This document shows positions 16,013 to 26,290 of a DNA stretch of 64,000 nucleotides, in pieces. The notes beneath the pieces are model-generated. The model had not been told where the DNA came from, searched no databases, and saw only the letters and a program-made list of their open reading frames with translations. Position 1 is the first letter of the stretch. Every line of letters starts with the position of its first letter. Position numbers and translations under genes: made by a program. This DNA comes from Actinomycetota bacterium (GTDB lineage: Bacteria > Actinomycetota > Aquicultoria > Aquicultorales > Aquicultoraceae), in assembly GCA_018333515.1 (NCBI GenBank), contig JAGXSZ010000022.1, positions 1 through 64,000 on the forward strand, given 5' to 3'.

Positions 16013-16957
16013 TTACCCTTTCAAGTAAAATCCGCCTCCGAGACGGGCTAATATCTCTTCGGCAGCCGCGCCGGCGGATTTCTCCGTCATGTCGACCCAC
16101 GTTATGCGCGGGTCGGCTCTGAACCATGTCATCTGGCGTTTAGCGTATTGCCTGGTTCTTGCTTTTACCGTCGAAATCGCGTCCCCTAAAGAGGTCTCGC
16201 CCTTAATATGGCGAATAACTTCTTTATACCCTATGGCCTGCTGTGATGTCAAAAATTGTTCGTAACCGGCGTCGATTAGTGAGCGGGCTTCTTCGAGCAA
16301 ACCATCCGCGACCATGCGGTCCACACGAACGTTAATGCGCTCATGAAGCAGTGCCCGCTCTATTGTTAAACCAAACATCGCCAGGTCATAATGGGAGACC
16401 CGGTCTGACCAAGCCTTATGAAAATCGCTAAACGGCCGCCCGGTTCGCTCGATTACCTCGAGTGCGCGGATGATGCGGCGCTTGTTTTTGGGGTGGATGA
16501 TATTCTCGGCCGCCGGGTCTTTAGTGAGCAGCTCTCGGTAGAGCGTCTCGGGCTCTGTGTCGGCCGCGCGGTCCTCCAGGCGCTCCCTTATCTCGGATGC
16601 GAGGTCTCCCGCCGGGAATTCCAGTTCGTCTATGACGGATCTGATATACAAACCGGTGCCGCCGGCCAGGATAGGCAGTTTGCCGCGCGCAGTGATGTCT
16701 TTTACGGCGGCGTCCGCGAGGAGCCGGTACGCGGCTACGCTAAAAGGCTCACTGGGCTCGATGATGTCGATGAGATGGTGTGGCACCCCGGCCATTTCTT
16801 CGGCGGTCGCCTTTGCCGTTCCGATGTCCAGGCGCCGATAAACCTGCATAGAGTCGGCCGATACGATTTCGCCGTCGAGCGCTTTCGCGAGCGCCGTCGA
16901 GACGGCGGTCTTGCCGCTCGCGGTGGGACCCGCGATTACGACCAGTTTACTATTCAT
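16013..16957 (-). CDS. miaA: tRNA dimethylallyltransferase
   Basis: Transfers an isopentenyl group to A37 of tRNAs reading UNN codons. It has the P-loop GPTASGKTAVS (residues 9-19), the DSMQVYR substrate motif and LAGGTGLYIRS. At 314 residues it is of normal length. It overlaps the MEMO-AMMECR1 gene by 8 bases; miaB, which modifies the same base further, follows that gene upstream. Confidence 0.96.
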   Translation of the reverse strand: MNSKLVVIAGPTASGKTAVSTALAKALDGEIVSADSMQVYRRLDIGTAKATAEEMAGVPHHLIDIIEPSEPFSVAAYRLLADAAVKDITARGKLPILAGGTGLYIRSVIDELEFPAGDLASEIRERLEDRAADTEPETLYRELLTKDPAAENIIHPKNKRRIIRALEVIERTGRPFSDFHKAWSDRVSHYDLAMFGLTIERALLHERINVRVDRMVADGLLEEARSLIDAGYEQFLTSQQAIGYKEVIRHIKGETSLGDAISTVKARTRQYAKRQMTWFRADPRITWVDMTEKSAGAAAEEILARLGGGFYLKG

Positions 16958-18320
16958 ACCTGGTCACCTTGAATCTATACAGGTCGGCTCGGTCATGTAT
17001 GGGGATGCCCGCTTTTTGCTTGGCGATAGCCAGTTGATGCTCGACCGTATCGACGCCCTCTATGTTGGGCAAGAGCAAGCCGGTCTTCGCGCCTTTTCTG
17101 ACGATTACTCCGTAAAGCTTGGGGTCGAGGTGTGAAGTCGAATCTATTTTTTCGGGCGCGCCCAGGATGTCCACCGAGTATTGAAGGAGCGGCAACTCCG
17201 CTTCGCCGACCGGCGTAAAGCGGGGGTCGGCCTGGGCGGCCTGGACGACATTGGCCATTATTTCGCGGGCGATGTTCTCTTCCGTAGGCAGAATCGTTCC
17301 GACGCAGCCCCTCAGCTCGCCGGCGATTTTAATACAGACAAAGGCTCCGGCGCGCCTGTCGAGCAATTCCCGGAGGGTATTATCGGGCGGCTCGACGACT
17401 TGCCCAAGACCGATATATTGCTCGAGGCTGAGTTTAGCCAGCCTGACAGGCTCGCTCAACTCTTCTTCGAAATCGAGTACCATAAATTCGCGCTCCGGGT
17501 CGGGTCGACCGGGGAGAACCGATGCCACCAGGTAGCCTACACCGAACGGTCCCTCATAAGAATGGATACTGGTGTGAACTTGCCGCCCGTTAAAGCATCC
17601 CGCGAGCGCGTATATCGAACGTAGGCCGCATTCGCCGGCATCTTCGACGAGCATCGGGTCGAGTTCGAAGAGTTCGTTGAAGTCTCCGGTCTCGATTATC
17701 TCGATTATCTTCGCGTCGAAGTCGATTCCGCGCGGGTTAAAGCCGGCCGGCGCACCCGGGGTGAGCCGGTGCGAGAGGTCGCCGCTGGCGATGACGGCGA
17801 CTCTTCCGCCGGCGCGGTTAGCGGCTTTCTCGATAGCGGCGCCCAGCGCGTAGTGCTCGTCCGCTCCCGCGTAGCTGACCGCGAGCGATACCACCGGGAC
17901 GTCGATATATCTTTGAAGGAAATAAAGCGGCACCAGGACACCGTGGTCGAGCGCTTCGGACTGGAACAGCTTGATGTGGTCATTCCCGATTTTGGTTAGC
18001 GATACTCCGTACCTCTCGGCCTCTACCAACAATGCGGCGAGCAGTTCTTCGTCGAGATTTGCTATCAGGCGGATATTGGGGGCTCCGAAATCTTTAAACG
18101 ATCCGGCAAGAATCCGGGTCGTTTTGACCGCAATACTGTCGGCAAAGCCGGCGCTGTGCGGCGATATGAAGACGAGCGTTTCAGGATTGGCCCTAGCGAC
18201 TGCCGCGCATATGGTATCCATCGCCCGCATAGTCGACGACACGCGGTCGATATTATCCCTGCCTATCTCGGGGATAATAATAGGCGGGTGAGGCATCAAA
18301 CAACCGATTACAATAGGCAT
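16950..18320 (-). CDS. AmmeMemoRadiSam protein: MEMO/LigB domain fused to AMMECR1 domain
   Basis: Two-domain protein of 456 residues. Residues ~1-265 form a class III extradiol dioxygenase/MEMO-like domain (CLMPHPPIIIPE, FISPHSAG, IASGDLSHRL). Residues ~280-456 form an AMMECR1 domain (FVCIKIAGELRGCVGT, LPLLQYSVDILG). In many prokaryotes these occur as AmmeMemoRadiSam proteins B and A together with a dedicated radical SAM enzyme; that third member is not in this window. The biochemical role is not settled. It sits between miaA and miaB, overlapping miaA, which may hint at a link to RNA modification or only reflect operon packing. Confidence 0.88.
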   Translation of the reverse strand: MPIVIGCLMPHPPIIIPEIGRDNIDRVSSTMRAMDTICAAVARANPETLVFISPHSAGFADSIAVKTTRILAGSFKDFGAPNIRLIANLDEELLAALLVEAERYGVSLTKIGNDHIKLFQSEALDHGVLVPLYFLQRYIDVPVVSLAVSYAGADEHYALGAAIEKAANRAGGRVAVIASGDLSHRLTPGAPAGFNPRGIDFDAKIIEIIETGDFNELFELDPMLVEDAGECGLRSIYALAGCFNGRQVHTSIHSYEGPFGVGYLVASVLPGRPDPEREFMVLDFEEELSEPVRLAKLSLEQYIGLGQVVEPPDNTLRELLDRRAGAFVCIKIAGELRGCVGTILPTEENIAREIMANVVQAAQADPRFTPVGEAELPLLQYSVDILGAPEKIDSTSHLDPKLYGVIVRKGAKTGLLLPNIEGVDTVEHQLAIAKQKAGIPIHDRADLYRFKVTRYE

Positions 18321-18360
18321 TGGCTCCCCCTTTGCCGCTTAGAACGGCATGACTACGACG

Positions 18361-19689
18361 CTAACCCTTAACCGCTACTTCGAGCAGTTCACCGCGTAAA
18401 GACCACGTTTTAGCTTGGGTTATTCGGATAACCGCCTCAGTATGGACTAAGTCGGCGGACCCTTCGAAATTGACTACTTTATTGGTCCGGGTTCTCCCGG
18501 TCAGTATGTTCTCGTCCCTCTTGCCGACGCCTTCGATAAAGACCTCCAGCTCTCGGCCAAGGAGCGCCGAGTTGTTCTCGAGGCTTATCCGGTTGAGCGA
18601 GGCCAGAAGCCGGTCGAATCGCTCCGATTTTATACCGGCGGGGACCTCGTTCTTCATTTTCGCAGCCGGCGTGCCTTCGCGCGGCGAGAAGATAAAGGTA
18701 AACGCGGAGTCGTAACGCGCTCTTTCGACTATATCCAGGGTGTGCGAAAAATCTTCCTCGGTCTCACCTGGAAATCCCACCATAATGTCGGTTGTGATGC
18801 CGACTCCGGGTATCGCTTCATATATCTTCGAAATCGTCGCCAAATATCCTTCTTTTGTGTATTTTCTGTTCATAGCGCTAAGAAGCCTGTCCGAGCCCGC
18901 CTGAACCGGCAGATGAATATGTTCGCAGACCTTATCACTGTTCGCGATGGCGTAGATGATGTCATCGGTCAGGTCCTTCGGGTGCGATGTCATAAAGCGT
19001 ATGCGGAGCAGTCCCGACACGCCGTTGAGCCTCTTCAAGAGCTGCGCGAACCTGCTTTCGCCATAGATGTCGCGCCCATAGGAATTGACGTTCTGGCCCA
19101 GAAGCGTTATCTCGATGACCCCTTCGGAGACGAGTCGCTCGACCTCATCGACTATGTCCTCTTGCGTTCGGCTCGTCTCGCGTCCGCGCGTACGCGGGAC
19201 TATGCAATAGCTGCAGAAGTTATCGCAGCCGATAATGATGGGAACCCACGCATGGTGCGCCTCTTCGCGCGCGCTCGGCACGGCGGTCGACATTATCTCT
19301 ATCTCATCGGCGACCGCGCAGACCGCGCGCCTGCCTTGTTCCGCCTCCTCGACCATAAAACCCAGATTTGGCATATTGTGGGTGCCGAATACGATGTCGA
19401 CATGGGGCGATTTCTCAAGGATACGTTCGCGCTCGGCCTGCGCGACACAGCCGCCCACCGCGATGATAAGGTTCGGGTTGGCTCTTTTATCGGCCTTCAG
19501 GTTGTTTAGGTTTCCAAAAAAACGGTCTTCGGCGTGTTTGCGGACAGCGCAGGTGTTGAAGACGATGACATCGGCTTCCGCGGGGTCGCCGCAGGGCGCG
19601 TAACCGCGCTCTATGAGGAGTCCGGCCATACGCTCCGAATCATGCTTGTTCATCTGGCAACCAAAGGTCGCTATGTGGAATTTCTTCAT
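18361..19689 (-). CDS. miaB: tRNA-2-methylthio-N6-dimethylallyladenosine synthase
   Basis: Radical SAM methylthiotransferase acting on i6A37 after MiaA. The N-terminal domain carries three cluster cysteines (FGCQMNK, FNTCAVRK, GGCVAQ), and the radical SAM motif is CDNFCSYC near residue 155. A C-terminal TRAM domain is present. At 442 residues it is standard. The phrase FGCQMNKHDSERM identifies MiaB rather than RimO. Confidence 0.96.
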   Translation of the reverse strand: MKKFHIATFGCQMNKHDSERMAGLLIERGYAPCGDPAEADVIVFNTCAVRKHAEDRFFGNLNNLKADKRANPNLIIAVGGCVAQAERERILEKSPHVDIVFGTHNMPNLGFMVEEAEQGRRAVCAVADEIEIMSTAVPSAREEAHHAWVPIIIGCDNFCSYCIVPRTRGRETSRTQEDIVDEVERLVSEGVIEITLLGQNVNSYGRDIYGESRFAQLLKRLNGVSGLLRIRFMTSHPKDLTDDIIYAIANSDKVCEHIHLPVQAGSDRLLSAMNRKYTKEGYLATISKIYEAIPGVGITTDIMVGFPGETEEDFSHTLDIVERARYDSAFTFIFSPREGTPAAKMKNEVPAGIKSERFDRLLASLNRISLENNSALLGRELEVFIEGVGKRDENILTGRTRTNKVVNFEGSADLVHTEAVIRITQAKTWSLRGELLEVAVKG

Positions 19690-19762
19690 GGCAAATATTG
19701 TAACAAATGTGCGACGAAACTACAGCAGCCGGTCGCCGCTTCCGGCAAGGCTAAGCGCTATA

Positions 19763-20581
19763 TCAGCGCCTAGCGGCCGCTGAGAGAGAATCGACGACCT
19801 CGTCGGGGACGAGAAACCGGCCAAGTCGCTGACCATGCGTCGAGACCGGGCCATGGCAATCGGACCCTCCGGTCACCAACAAACCTTTTTTCTCGGCGAG
19901 CCTTAAATAGCGTTTGGTGTCTTGCTCGGAGTGCTCAACATGGTACGCCTCGAATCCGTCGAGGCCAAAGGCGATGAATTCATCGATATGCTCGTCAAGT
20001 TTAGCCAGCCCGGGGTGAGCGAAGACGGCAAGGCCCCCGGCGTTGTGAATAATCTCTATCGTCGCCTGCAGCGGATAGACGAATTTCTCCAGGAAACAAG
20101 GCGCCCCTCTCTTTAAAAATTGCGTGAAAGCCGTCCTGAAGTCGCTTACGTAGCCGCTTCCGACCATTGCCCTTGCGATATGAGGTCTGCCGACCGAAGA
20201 GTTCTTCGCTTGCTCAAGGACGTTTGAGAAGTCTATATCGACGCCGATACCTTGGAGACATTCGATGATGCGCACGGCGCGTTCTTCTCTAGCGGCGCGA
20301 AGACGCTCGAGCGACGCTAACAGTTTTTCGTTCTTGTCATCGACATAGTATCCGAGGACGTGGATGTCCTTGCCCTTATAGCGCGAACTCAGTTCGATGG
20401 CGGGTATTATGCCCACACCGAGTTCGGCTCCATAGCGCCGGGCATCCTCTAGCGCCGCTACCGTGTCGTGGTCGGCGACGGCGATCGTCCGCAGGTTCGA
20501 CGCGGCGGCGATTTCGACGACCTCTTTCGGCGTGAAGCTTCCATCTGAAGCCGTTGTATGAATATGTAGGTCAACCGGCAT
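19763..20581 (-). CDS. PHP-domain phosphoesterase (TrpH/RNase AM-like)
   Basis: A 272-residue polymerase-and-histidinol-phosphatase domain protein with the metal-binding motifs DLHIHTTASDGS, VADHDT, GLAVFAHPG and GGSDCHG. Relatives dephosphorylate nucleoside 3',5'-bisphosphates or trim 5' ends of RNA; which applies here cannot be told from sequence. It ends in TGA and is followed closely by miaB. Confidence 0.88.
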   Translation of the reverse strand: MPVDLHIHTTASDGSFTPKEVVEIAAASNLRTIAVADHDTVAALEDARRYGAELGVGIIPAIELSSRYKGKDIHVLGYYVDDKNEKLLASLERLRAAREERAVRIIECLQGIGVDIDFSNVLEQAKNSSVGRPHIARAMVGSGYVSDFRTAFTQFLKRGAPCFLEKFVYPLQATIEIIHNAGGLAVFAHPGLAKLDEHIDEFIAFGLDGFEAYHVEHSEQDTKRYLRLAEKKGLLVTGGSDCHGPVSTHGQRLGRFLVPDEVVDSLSAAARR

Positions 20582-20632
20582 GCGCGCCCCTTAAATCGAG
20601 GGTGGTCAAAGAGCTTGGCTATCGCACAAAAA

Positions 20633-20665
20633 AAGGCTGTGCAAAGTTTATCTTAGCACAGCCTT
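20633..20665 (-). terminator. Rho-independent terminator after spoVS
   Basis: AAGGCTGTGC (20633-20642) and GCACAGCCTT (20656-20665) form a perfect 10-bp stem. Read on the minus strand it is followed by a run of seven T. It separates spoVS from the PHP gene. Confidence 0.9.
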
Positions 20666-20720
20666 ATACGTTTTATTAAACCGTTAACAAACTATTAGAT
20701 ATTTATCCAATAGCCGATTG

Positions 20721-20981
20721 CTACTTAGGCTCTACAAGCAACTTGATAGCGGTTCGCTCTTCGCCATTGATCGTAATGTCCGCGAATGACGGCTTGCATA
20801 CCAGGTCGAGCCCGCCGGGCGCCACGAATCCACGCGCGATGGCTATAGCTTTTACCGCTTGATTGAGTGCGCCGGCGCCTATTACCTGCATTTCAGCGGC
20901 TCCGCGCTCTCTTACCACCCCGGCTAGCGCTCCGGCCACGGAGTTGGGACTCGATTTCGATGAAACCTTTAGTACTTCCAT
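20721..20981 (-). CDS. spoVS: Stage V sporulation protein S
   Basis: An 86-residue Alba-fold protein (MEVLKVSSKSSPNSVAGALA, AIKLLVEPK at the end). In Bacillus it affects sporulation and septation; it is also found in non-sporulating lineages, so it does not prove spore formation. AAGGAGG precedes ATG 20981. The rny-spoVS neighbourhood is shared with Bacillota. It has its own strong terminator. Confidence 0.95.
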   Translation of the reverse strand: MEVLKVSSKSSPNSVAGALAGVVRERGAAEMQVIGAGALNQAVKAIAIARGFVAPGGLDLVCKPSFADITINGEERTAIKLLVEPK

Positions 20982-21142
20982 AAATTCCTCCTTAGCGGTC
21001 TACGTCTAAATATTATGACAAGCTGTAATACTGTTATTCGATGCTGTTCTAAGTTTCAACTCACGCCCCCGCGCGAGGGGCTACGCGAAAGCGGATATTC
21101 GCGCGCCTAACTTAGAACTCCTGCTATATTTTTGCAGAACTG

Positions 21143-22237
21143 TTAATAATTCCCTTTTGATTGTAGCTTAATCGTTACCCTAATACAATCCCTACCCGCA
21201 TAAACCTCTGGATCGGGCAATATTTCCATAAAATACTTGTCGCCAATAATTTTAAGTTCATCGCTAACCTTGTGCGCGATATGCTCAAGGTCCGCCTGTG
21301 ATATCCTTTTTGCCAGAGGCTCCGTCCTCATCAGGTCTATGATCTTGCGGTCGGGCTCTTCCGGTTCTGCTTGCTTGGCTGTGAGTGTCTCGAGTAACGG
21401 CTTGAGCGTGACGATTCGCCCGCTCATGATGCGCTGCGCGTTTCTTATAGAGACCCTTAGGCCGAGCCTGCGTTCCGCGATATCCGATAGAATGCCGGCC
21501 GCTTTAATCGGTTTCAAGCACCGCCAGATCTTGTAGTCCTCGGATTTCGCGCCTGTCCCGCGCGTATTCTCGTCGAGGCACATCAGGTGCGCTGTCGCCA
21601 GCGCTTCTGTCGGTGAGCCGAGATATATTTCAAGGTGCTGGTGGTCGAGGTTGAACTCGAGCACCGTTCGTATGATGTTATGCGGTCCCTTGATGATTAT
21701 CGGCTCGCCATTGCGATACTTTATAGTCGGATAAGTCGACTGGTCTTTTCTCTCGCTTAGAAGACCCGTGCTGGTCTGCACTCTAAATACAGTACCCCTT
21801 CCGGGGGATGAAAAAACCAAGTCGAACTCGTCAGAGGCTTGTTTTATCGAGAAGAGCGCCATGCCGCGCCCGTGGATTCCGTACCGGTCGGTAATGAGGT
21901 TTTCGAGCTTGGATGTTACCCGCGGCTCGAAGACTCTCTCGTGAAGCTCGGCGGGGATGCCGTCCCCGTCGTCGATTATCGTCACTTTGCGGATAAGGTT
22001 GTCCTCTTTGGTCGACGCAATGAAGATTCTGGACGCGCCGGCGTCGCGGGAATTTCTCAGCATCTCGAGTACGATGTCTTCCATCGATTGGATATCGTGT
22101 TTAGCTTGGCGGCGTTCGGCCTCGCTTATGTTGAGGCGAACGAAACCCTGACCGAGGTTTTCCTCTACTTTGAGGTATTGGTTTCCGGTTAGGTTGGCTA
22201 CGAAGTTTATTAGGGGGTCGTTCTCTTTTTCTGCCAT
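21143..22237 (-). CDS. GHKL-type ATP-binding protein of unknown function
   Basis: A 364-residue cytoplasmic protein whose first ~200 residues are a GHKL (Hsp90/MutL/histidine-kinase) ATPase: N-box LEMLRNSRDAGASRI, G1 DDGDGIPAEL, and G2-like YGIHGRGMALFSIK. The motifs resemble MutL and GyrB more than sensor kinases, and there is no phosphoacceptor histidine domain or membrane segment. The C-terminal ~150 residues match no family I know. It sits between spoVS and rny on the same strand. The presence of the asparagine and both glycine boxes suggests an active ATPase that may work as an ATP-gated dimer. Confidence 0.8.
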   Translation of the reverse strand: MAEKENDPLINFVANLTGNQYLKVEENLGQGFVRLNISEAERRQAKHDIQSMEDIVLEMLRNSRDAGASRIFIASTKEDNLIRKVTIIDDGDGIPAELHERVFEPRVTSKLENLITDRYGIHGRGMALFSIKQASDEFDLVFSSPGRGTVFRVQTSTGLLSERKDQSTYPTIKYRNGEPIIIKGPHNIIRTVLEFNLDHQHLEIYLGSPTEALATAHLMCLDENTRGTGAKSEDYKIWRCLKPIKAAGILSDIAERRLGLRVSIRNAQRIMSGRIVTLKPLLETLTAKQAEPEEPDRKIIDLMRTEPLAKRISQADLEHIAHKVSDELKIIGDKYFMEILPDPEVYAGRDCIRVTIKLQSKGNY

Positions 22238-22458
22238 GATTATACCTGTCGCCGGCGCTATGTATTAATCTCTATTGTCCTGGGTAAATAGGGCTTTGTC
22301 AAATATTAGACGGCGGGCGGGCGCGATTTCGGCTTATTCCCGCGTCTCTAATTCGAAGGCATAAAGACGTGTTGTTGGGCCCGATAACCGTATTGGCGTT
22401 GAATGAGCGCATAAAAAATGGAGGACCGTTGCCGGCCCTCCATACATTCGCCTTTATC

Positions 22459-24003
22459 CTACTTCGCGTACTCTACGGCGCGGTGTTCCCTGATGACTAT
22501 GACCTTTATTTGTCCCGGATATTCGAGTTCACCCTCGATTTGTTTGGCGATGTCTCTGGCCATCAAGTCGGCCATCGCGTCATCGATGCCCGCCGGTTTT
22601 ACCATAATTCTCAGCTCACGCCCGGCTTGCATGGCGTAACACTTCTCGACGCCGCTATGTGATTCGGCGATTGCCTCGAGTTTCTCAAGACGCTTGATAT
22701 AGCTCTCGAGAGTCTCCCTGCGTGCGCCGGGTCGCGCGCCGGAAATCGCGTCCGCGGCCTGAACGAGCACCGCTTCCACGGTATTCGGGTCTATCTCACC
22801 GTGATGAGCCCCGATGGCATGGACGATTTGCGCCTGCTCATTGAAGCGCTTCGCGAGTTCGGCGCCGATTACCGCGTGCGGTCCTTCGACTTCATGGTCG
22901 ATGGCTTTGCCAAGGTCATGAAGGAGTCCCGCTCTTCTCGCAAGCTTTACGTCCGCGCCCAGCTCCGCCGCCATGATGCCGGCCAGATGCGCTACCTCAA
23001 TCGAGTGCTGCAGGACGTTCTGACCATAGCTCGTCCTGTACTTGAGCCTGCCCAAGACCCTGATAAGCTCGTGGTGGAGACCGTGAATATCGGTGTCGAA
23101 TGTCGCTTGCTCCCCGACTTCGCGGATATGAGCGTCGACTTCTTCGCGCGCTTTCTCGTACATCTGCTCGATGCGCGCCGGATGAATCCGTCCATCCGCG
23201 ATAAGCCGTTCCAGGGTAAGCCTCGCGATTTCGCGCCTGACCGGGTCGAAGCTCGACAGGATGACCGCCTCGGGAGTATCGTCGATGATCAGGTTGATTC
23301 CGGAGATATTCTCGAACGTGCGGATATTGCGTCCTTCCCGCCCGATGATACGCCCCTTCATCTCGTCGCTCGGCAGGGGCACAACCGAGACGGTCGTCTC
23401 GGCTACGTGATCCGCCGCGCAACGTTGGATGGCGAGCGCGATAATATCACGTGATTTCTTATCCGCCTCGTCTTTGGCTTTAGCCTCGATTTCGCGGACC
23501 ATCATCGCTGTTTCGTGCCTCGTCTCATCCTCCACTCTCTTCAAGAGCAGTTGGCGTGCTTCCTGCGCGGTCAAGCCCGCGATTTGCTCGAGAAGGCGCA
23601 TCTCTTTCTCGTAAATCTCGGACAATTCACCTTCGATTTTCGCCATCTCTTTTTCTTTGTCGGTCAAGCCGCGTTCTCTTCTGTCGAGCCCGTTAGACCT
23701 TGAATCGAGCGACTCCTCTTTTTGAGTGAGGCGCTTCTCTAATCGCTGGATCTCGTTCCGCCGATCGCGCATCTCTCGCTCATTTTCTGAGCGGATTGCA
23801 TGAATCTCATCCTTGGCATTGATCAAAGCTTCCTTTTTTCGCTGCTCAGCTTCCTTTTCTGCTTCAGACAATATTCGCTTTGCGGCTTCTTCGGCGGAGG
23901 CGATTTTAGCTTCGGACGAAATGCGACGGATGGCGTATCCTGTCGCAACGCCGGCTGCCGCGGCTATAATGCCTACTAAAACATAAACTAGCACTTGGTC
24001 CAT
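22459..24003 (-). CDS. rny: Ribonuclease Y
   Basis: Membrane-anchored endoribonuclease that starts mRNA decay. One N-terminal membrane segment ([20 protein letters not shown]) is followed by a long charged coiled coil to about residue 190. A KH domain ([17 protein letters not shown]) and an HD domain ([12 protein letters not shown]) follow. At 514 residues it is typical. It is preceded by a 322-base leader with a terminator-like hairpin. Confidence 0.97.
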   Translation of the reverse strand: MDQVLVYVLVGIIAAAAGVATGYAIRRISSEAKIASAEEAAKRILSEAEKEAEQRKKEALINAKDEIHAIRSENEREMRDRRNEIQRLEKRLTQKEESLDSRSNGLDRRERGLTDKEKEMAKIEGELSEIYEKEMRLLEQIAGLTAQEARQLLLKRVEDETRHETAMMVREIEAKAKDEADKKSRDIIALAIQRCAADHVAETTVSVVPLPSDEMKGRIIGREGRNIRTFENISGINLIIDDTPEAVILSSFDPVRREIARLTLERLIADGRIHPARIEQMYEKAREEVDAHIREVGEQATFDTDIHGLHHELIRVLGRLKYRTSYGQNVLQHSIEVAHLAGIMAAELGADVKLARRAGLLHDLGKAIDHEVEGPHAVIGAELAKRFNEQAQIVHAIGAHHGEIDPNTVEAVLVQAADAISGARPGARRETLESYIKRLEKLEAIAESHSGVEKCYAMQAGRELRIMVKPAGIDDAMADLMARDIAKQIEGELEYPGQIKVIVIREHRAVEYAK

Positions 24004-24325
24004 TGCTGCCTCCTTCCATTTAAATAAAAAATACCGAGCTATTGCTCGGCAAAAATCTCTATCTAAGTTAAAATAGCGTCCCTTAGCCGGCTGCGGCTAT
24101 GCACTCGGCTCGTTGCCGCACCATACAGGCTATTTATCGTTTCTTTAGTTTTTGTAATCTATGTAAAACTAAATGTCTTTACTTAGTAGAGCATTTTTGC
24201 CTTCTACAACTACAATTATATACTAAAGCTCTAGCATTTTAGTGTCAAGGAATTTGCCGGCGCGGCGTTATCGTTGAGGAGAGTCTGAGGATTGGCGGCG
24301 GCAATCAATGTCGCGCGAGGTTCAA
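24004..24325 (-). other. Intergenic region: leader of rny
   Basis: A 322-base gap between recX and rny. It contains a terminator-like hairpin close to the rny ribosome site (24034-24049) and a second small hairpin, TAGCCG/CGGCTA, near 24092-24108. The rest is AT-rich and probably holds the rny promoter. I found no coding frame. Confidence 0.5.
24034..24049 (-). terminator. Terminator-like hairpin in the rny leader
   Basis: CCGAGC and GCTCGG form a perfect 6-bp stem around a 4-base loop. On the minus strand it is followed by TATTTTTTATTT and then the AAGGAGG of rny. It could end readthrough from recX or act as an attenuator of rny. Confidence 0.6.
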
Positions 24326-24973
24326 TCAGCGTTCGGCGAAAATGTCTCTGCAGACCCGATAAGCGATTGCCGAGCTATAGCCTCTTCGCATCAGAAATCG
24401 GCCCAGGCGCTGCCGTGACTTTTGGGCATCCGCGCCCGCATAGGAGCCTACTTTTCCTTGCGCCGACTTAAATGCCCTCGCATATTCACTATCGTCGGAT
24501 GAGTGCGCCGCCAAGCGCTCGTCTATCATGTCGTCGGCAATTCCTTTTAGTTTAAGCTCATGTTTTATGCGGTGTCTGCCGTATAGCTTAGTTTGGATAC
24601 GGTTTTGAAGCCAGGAGTCTGTGAAATCGTGGTCATCGAGATAATCGAGGCTCAGTAGCTTCTCGATGACCTCCGCGACGACGGCAGCCTCAAAGCCCGC
24701 GCGGGCGAGGCGTTCCGAGAGTTCTTTGGTGCTGCGAGCGCGATGCGATAGCAGATTAAACGCCCTCCCCAACGCTTTTTTAGTTTCGAGCGCGTGGCCC
24801 AGCTTGCTCAATTCTTCATCTGAAAGGCGCTGCCCTTCACGGAGCCCGAGTTCGGCGACGATTTCCGTGTCTAGCGCGCGCCAAAAACTACCATCTACGA
24901 ATATCGATGTTCGCCGCGCCCGTCGCTCCTGTTGGGCCAATGAGGTTATCGTGTAAGTCTTTTGCCTCCCCAT
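24326..24973 (-). CDS. recX: RecA regulatory protein RecX
   Basis: A 215-residue, helix-rich, basic modulator of RecA filaments with the three-repeat RecX layout: ALGRAFNLLSHRARSTKELS, SLDYLDDHDFTDSWLQNR, and a final repeat near GRFLMRRGYSSAIAYRV. It begins just 8 bases after the recA stop, so the two are co-transcribed, the usual arrangement. Confidence 0.94.
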   Translation of the reverse strand: MGRQKTYTITSLAQQERRARRTSIFVDGSFWRALDTEIVAELGLREGQRLSDEELSKLGHALETKKALGRAFNLLSHRARSTKELSERLARAGFEAAVVAEVIEKLLSLDYLDDHDFTDSWLQNRIQTKLYGRHRIKHELKLKGIADDMIDERLAAHSSDDSEYARAFKSAQGKVGSYAGADAQKSRQRLGRFLMRRGYSSAIAYRVCRDIFAER

Positions 24974-24981
24974 TTGCCGGT

Positions 24982-26016
<1,035 letters not shown>

Positions 26017-26068
26017 ATCTCCTCCTCAGGGTTAAAGGGCTATGATTTCTACCACCACCATAGCATAT

Positions 26069-26084
26069 GCGAACACGTGTTCGC
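26069..26084. promoter_or_regulatory. Perfect LexA (SOS) box upstream of recA
   Basis: GCGAACACGTGTTCGC is a full 16-bp palindrome matching CGAAC-N4-GTTCG exactly. It sits about 53 bases before the recA start. Confidence 0.93.
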
Positions 26085-26144
26085 TGTCAAGCGGTCAGGC
26101 CCGGCAATGCTAAAAAACGGCGCGGGCCGCATGACGCATAAAAT

Positions 26145-26164
26145 GTCCGGCTCTGTGGCCGGAC
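26145..26164 (-). terminator. Hairpin terminator after thpR
   Basis: GTCCGGC (26145-26151) pairs with GCCGGAC (26158-26164) around TCTGTG. Minus-strand sequence after it is ATTTTATG. It ends the rimO-pgsA-cinA-thpR transcript ahead of the recA promoter. Confidence 0.6.
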
Positions 26165-26290
26165 CCGCGACCTGGTTTCATCGATAAAAACCCGTGATGC
26201 CCACTATTAGCACAACAGCATAAGTATACATATCATAAATTAGAGCGCCCGGCAATAGCAATATGATTATATTTGAACCATGATGCTGGG

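Noticed and set aside
20721-20981. SpoVS as proof of endospore formation
   Set aside because: SpoVS is widespread in non-sporulating lineages and no other sporulation-specific gene is in the window.
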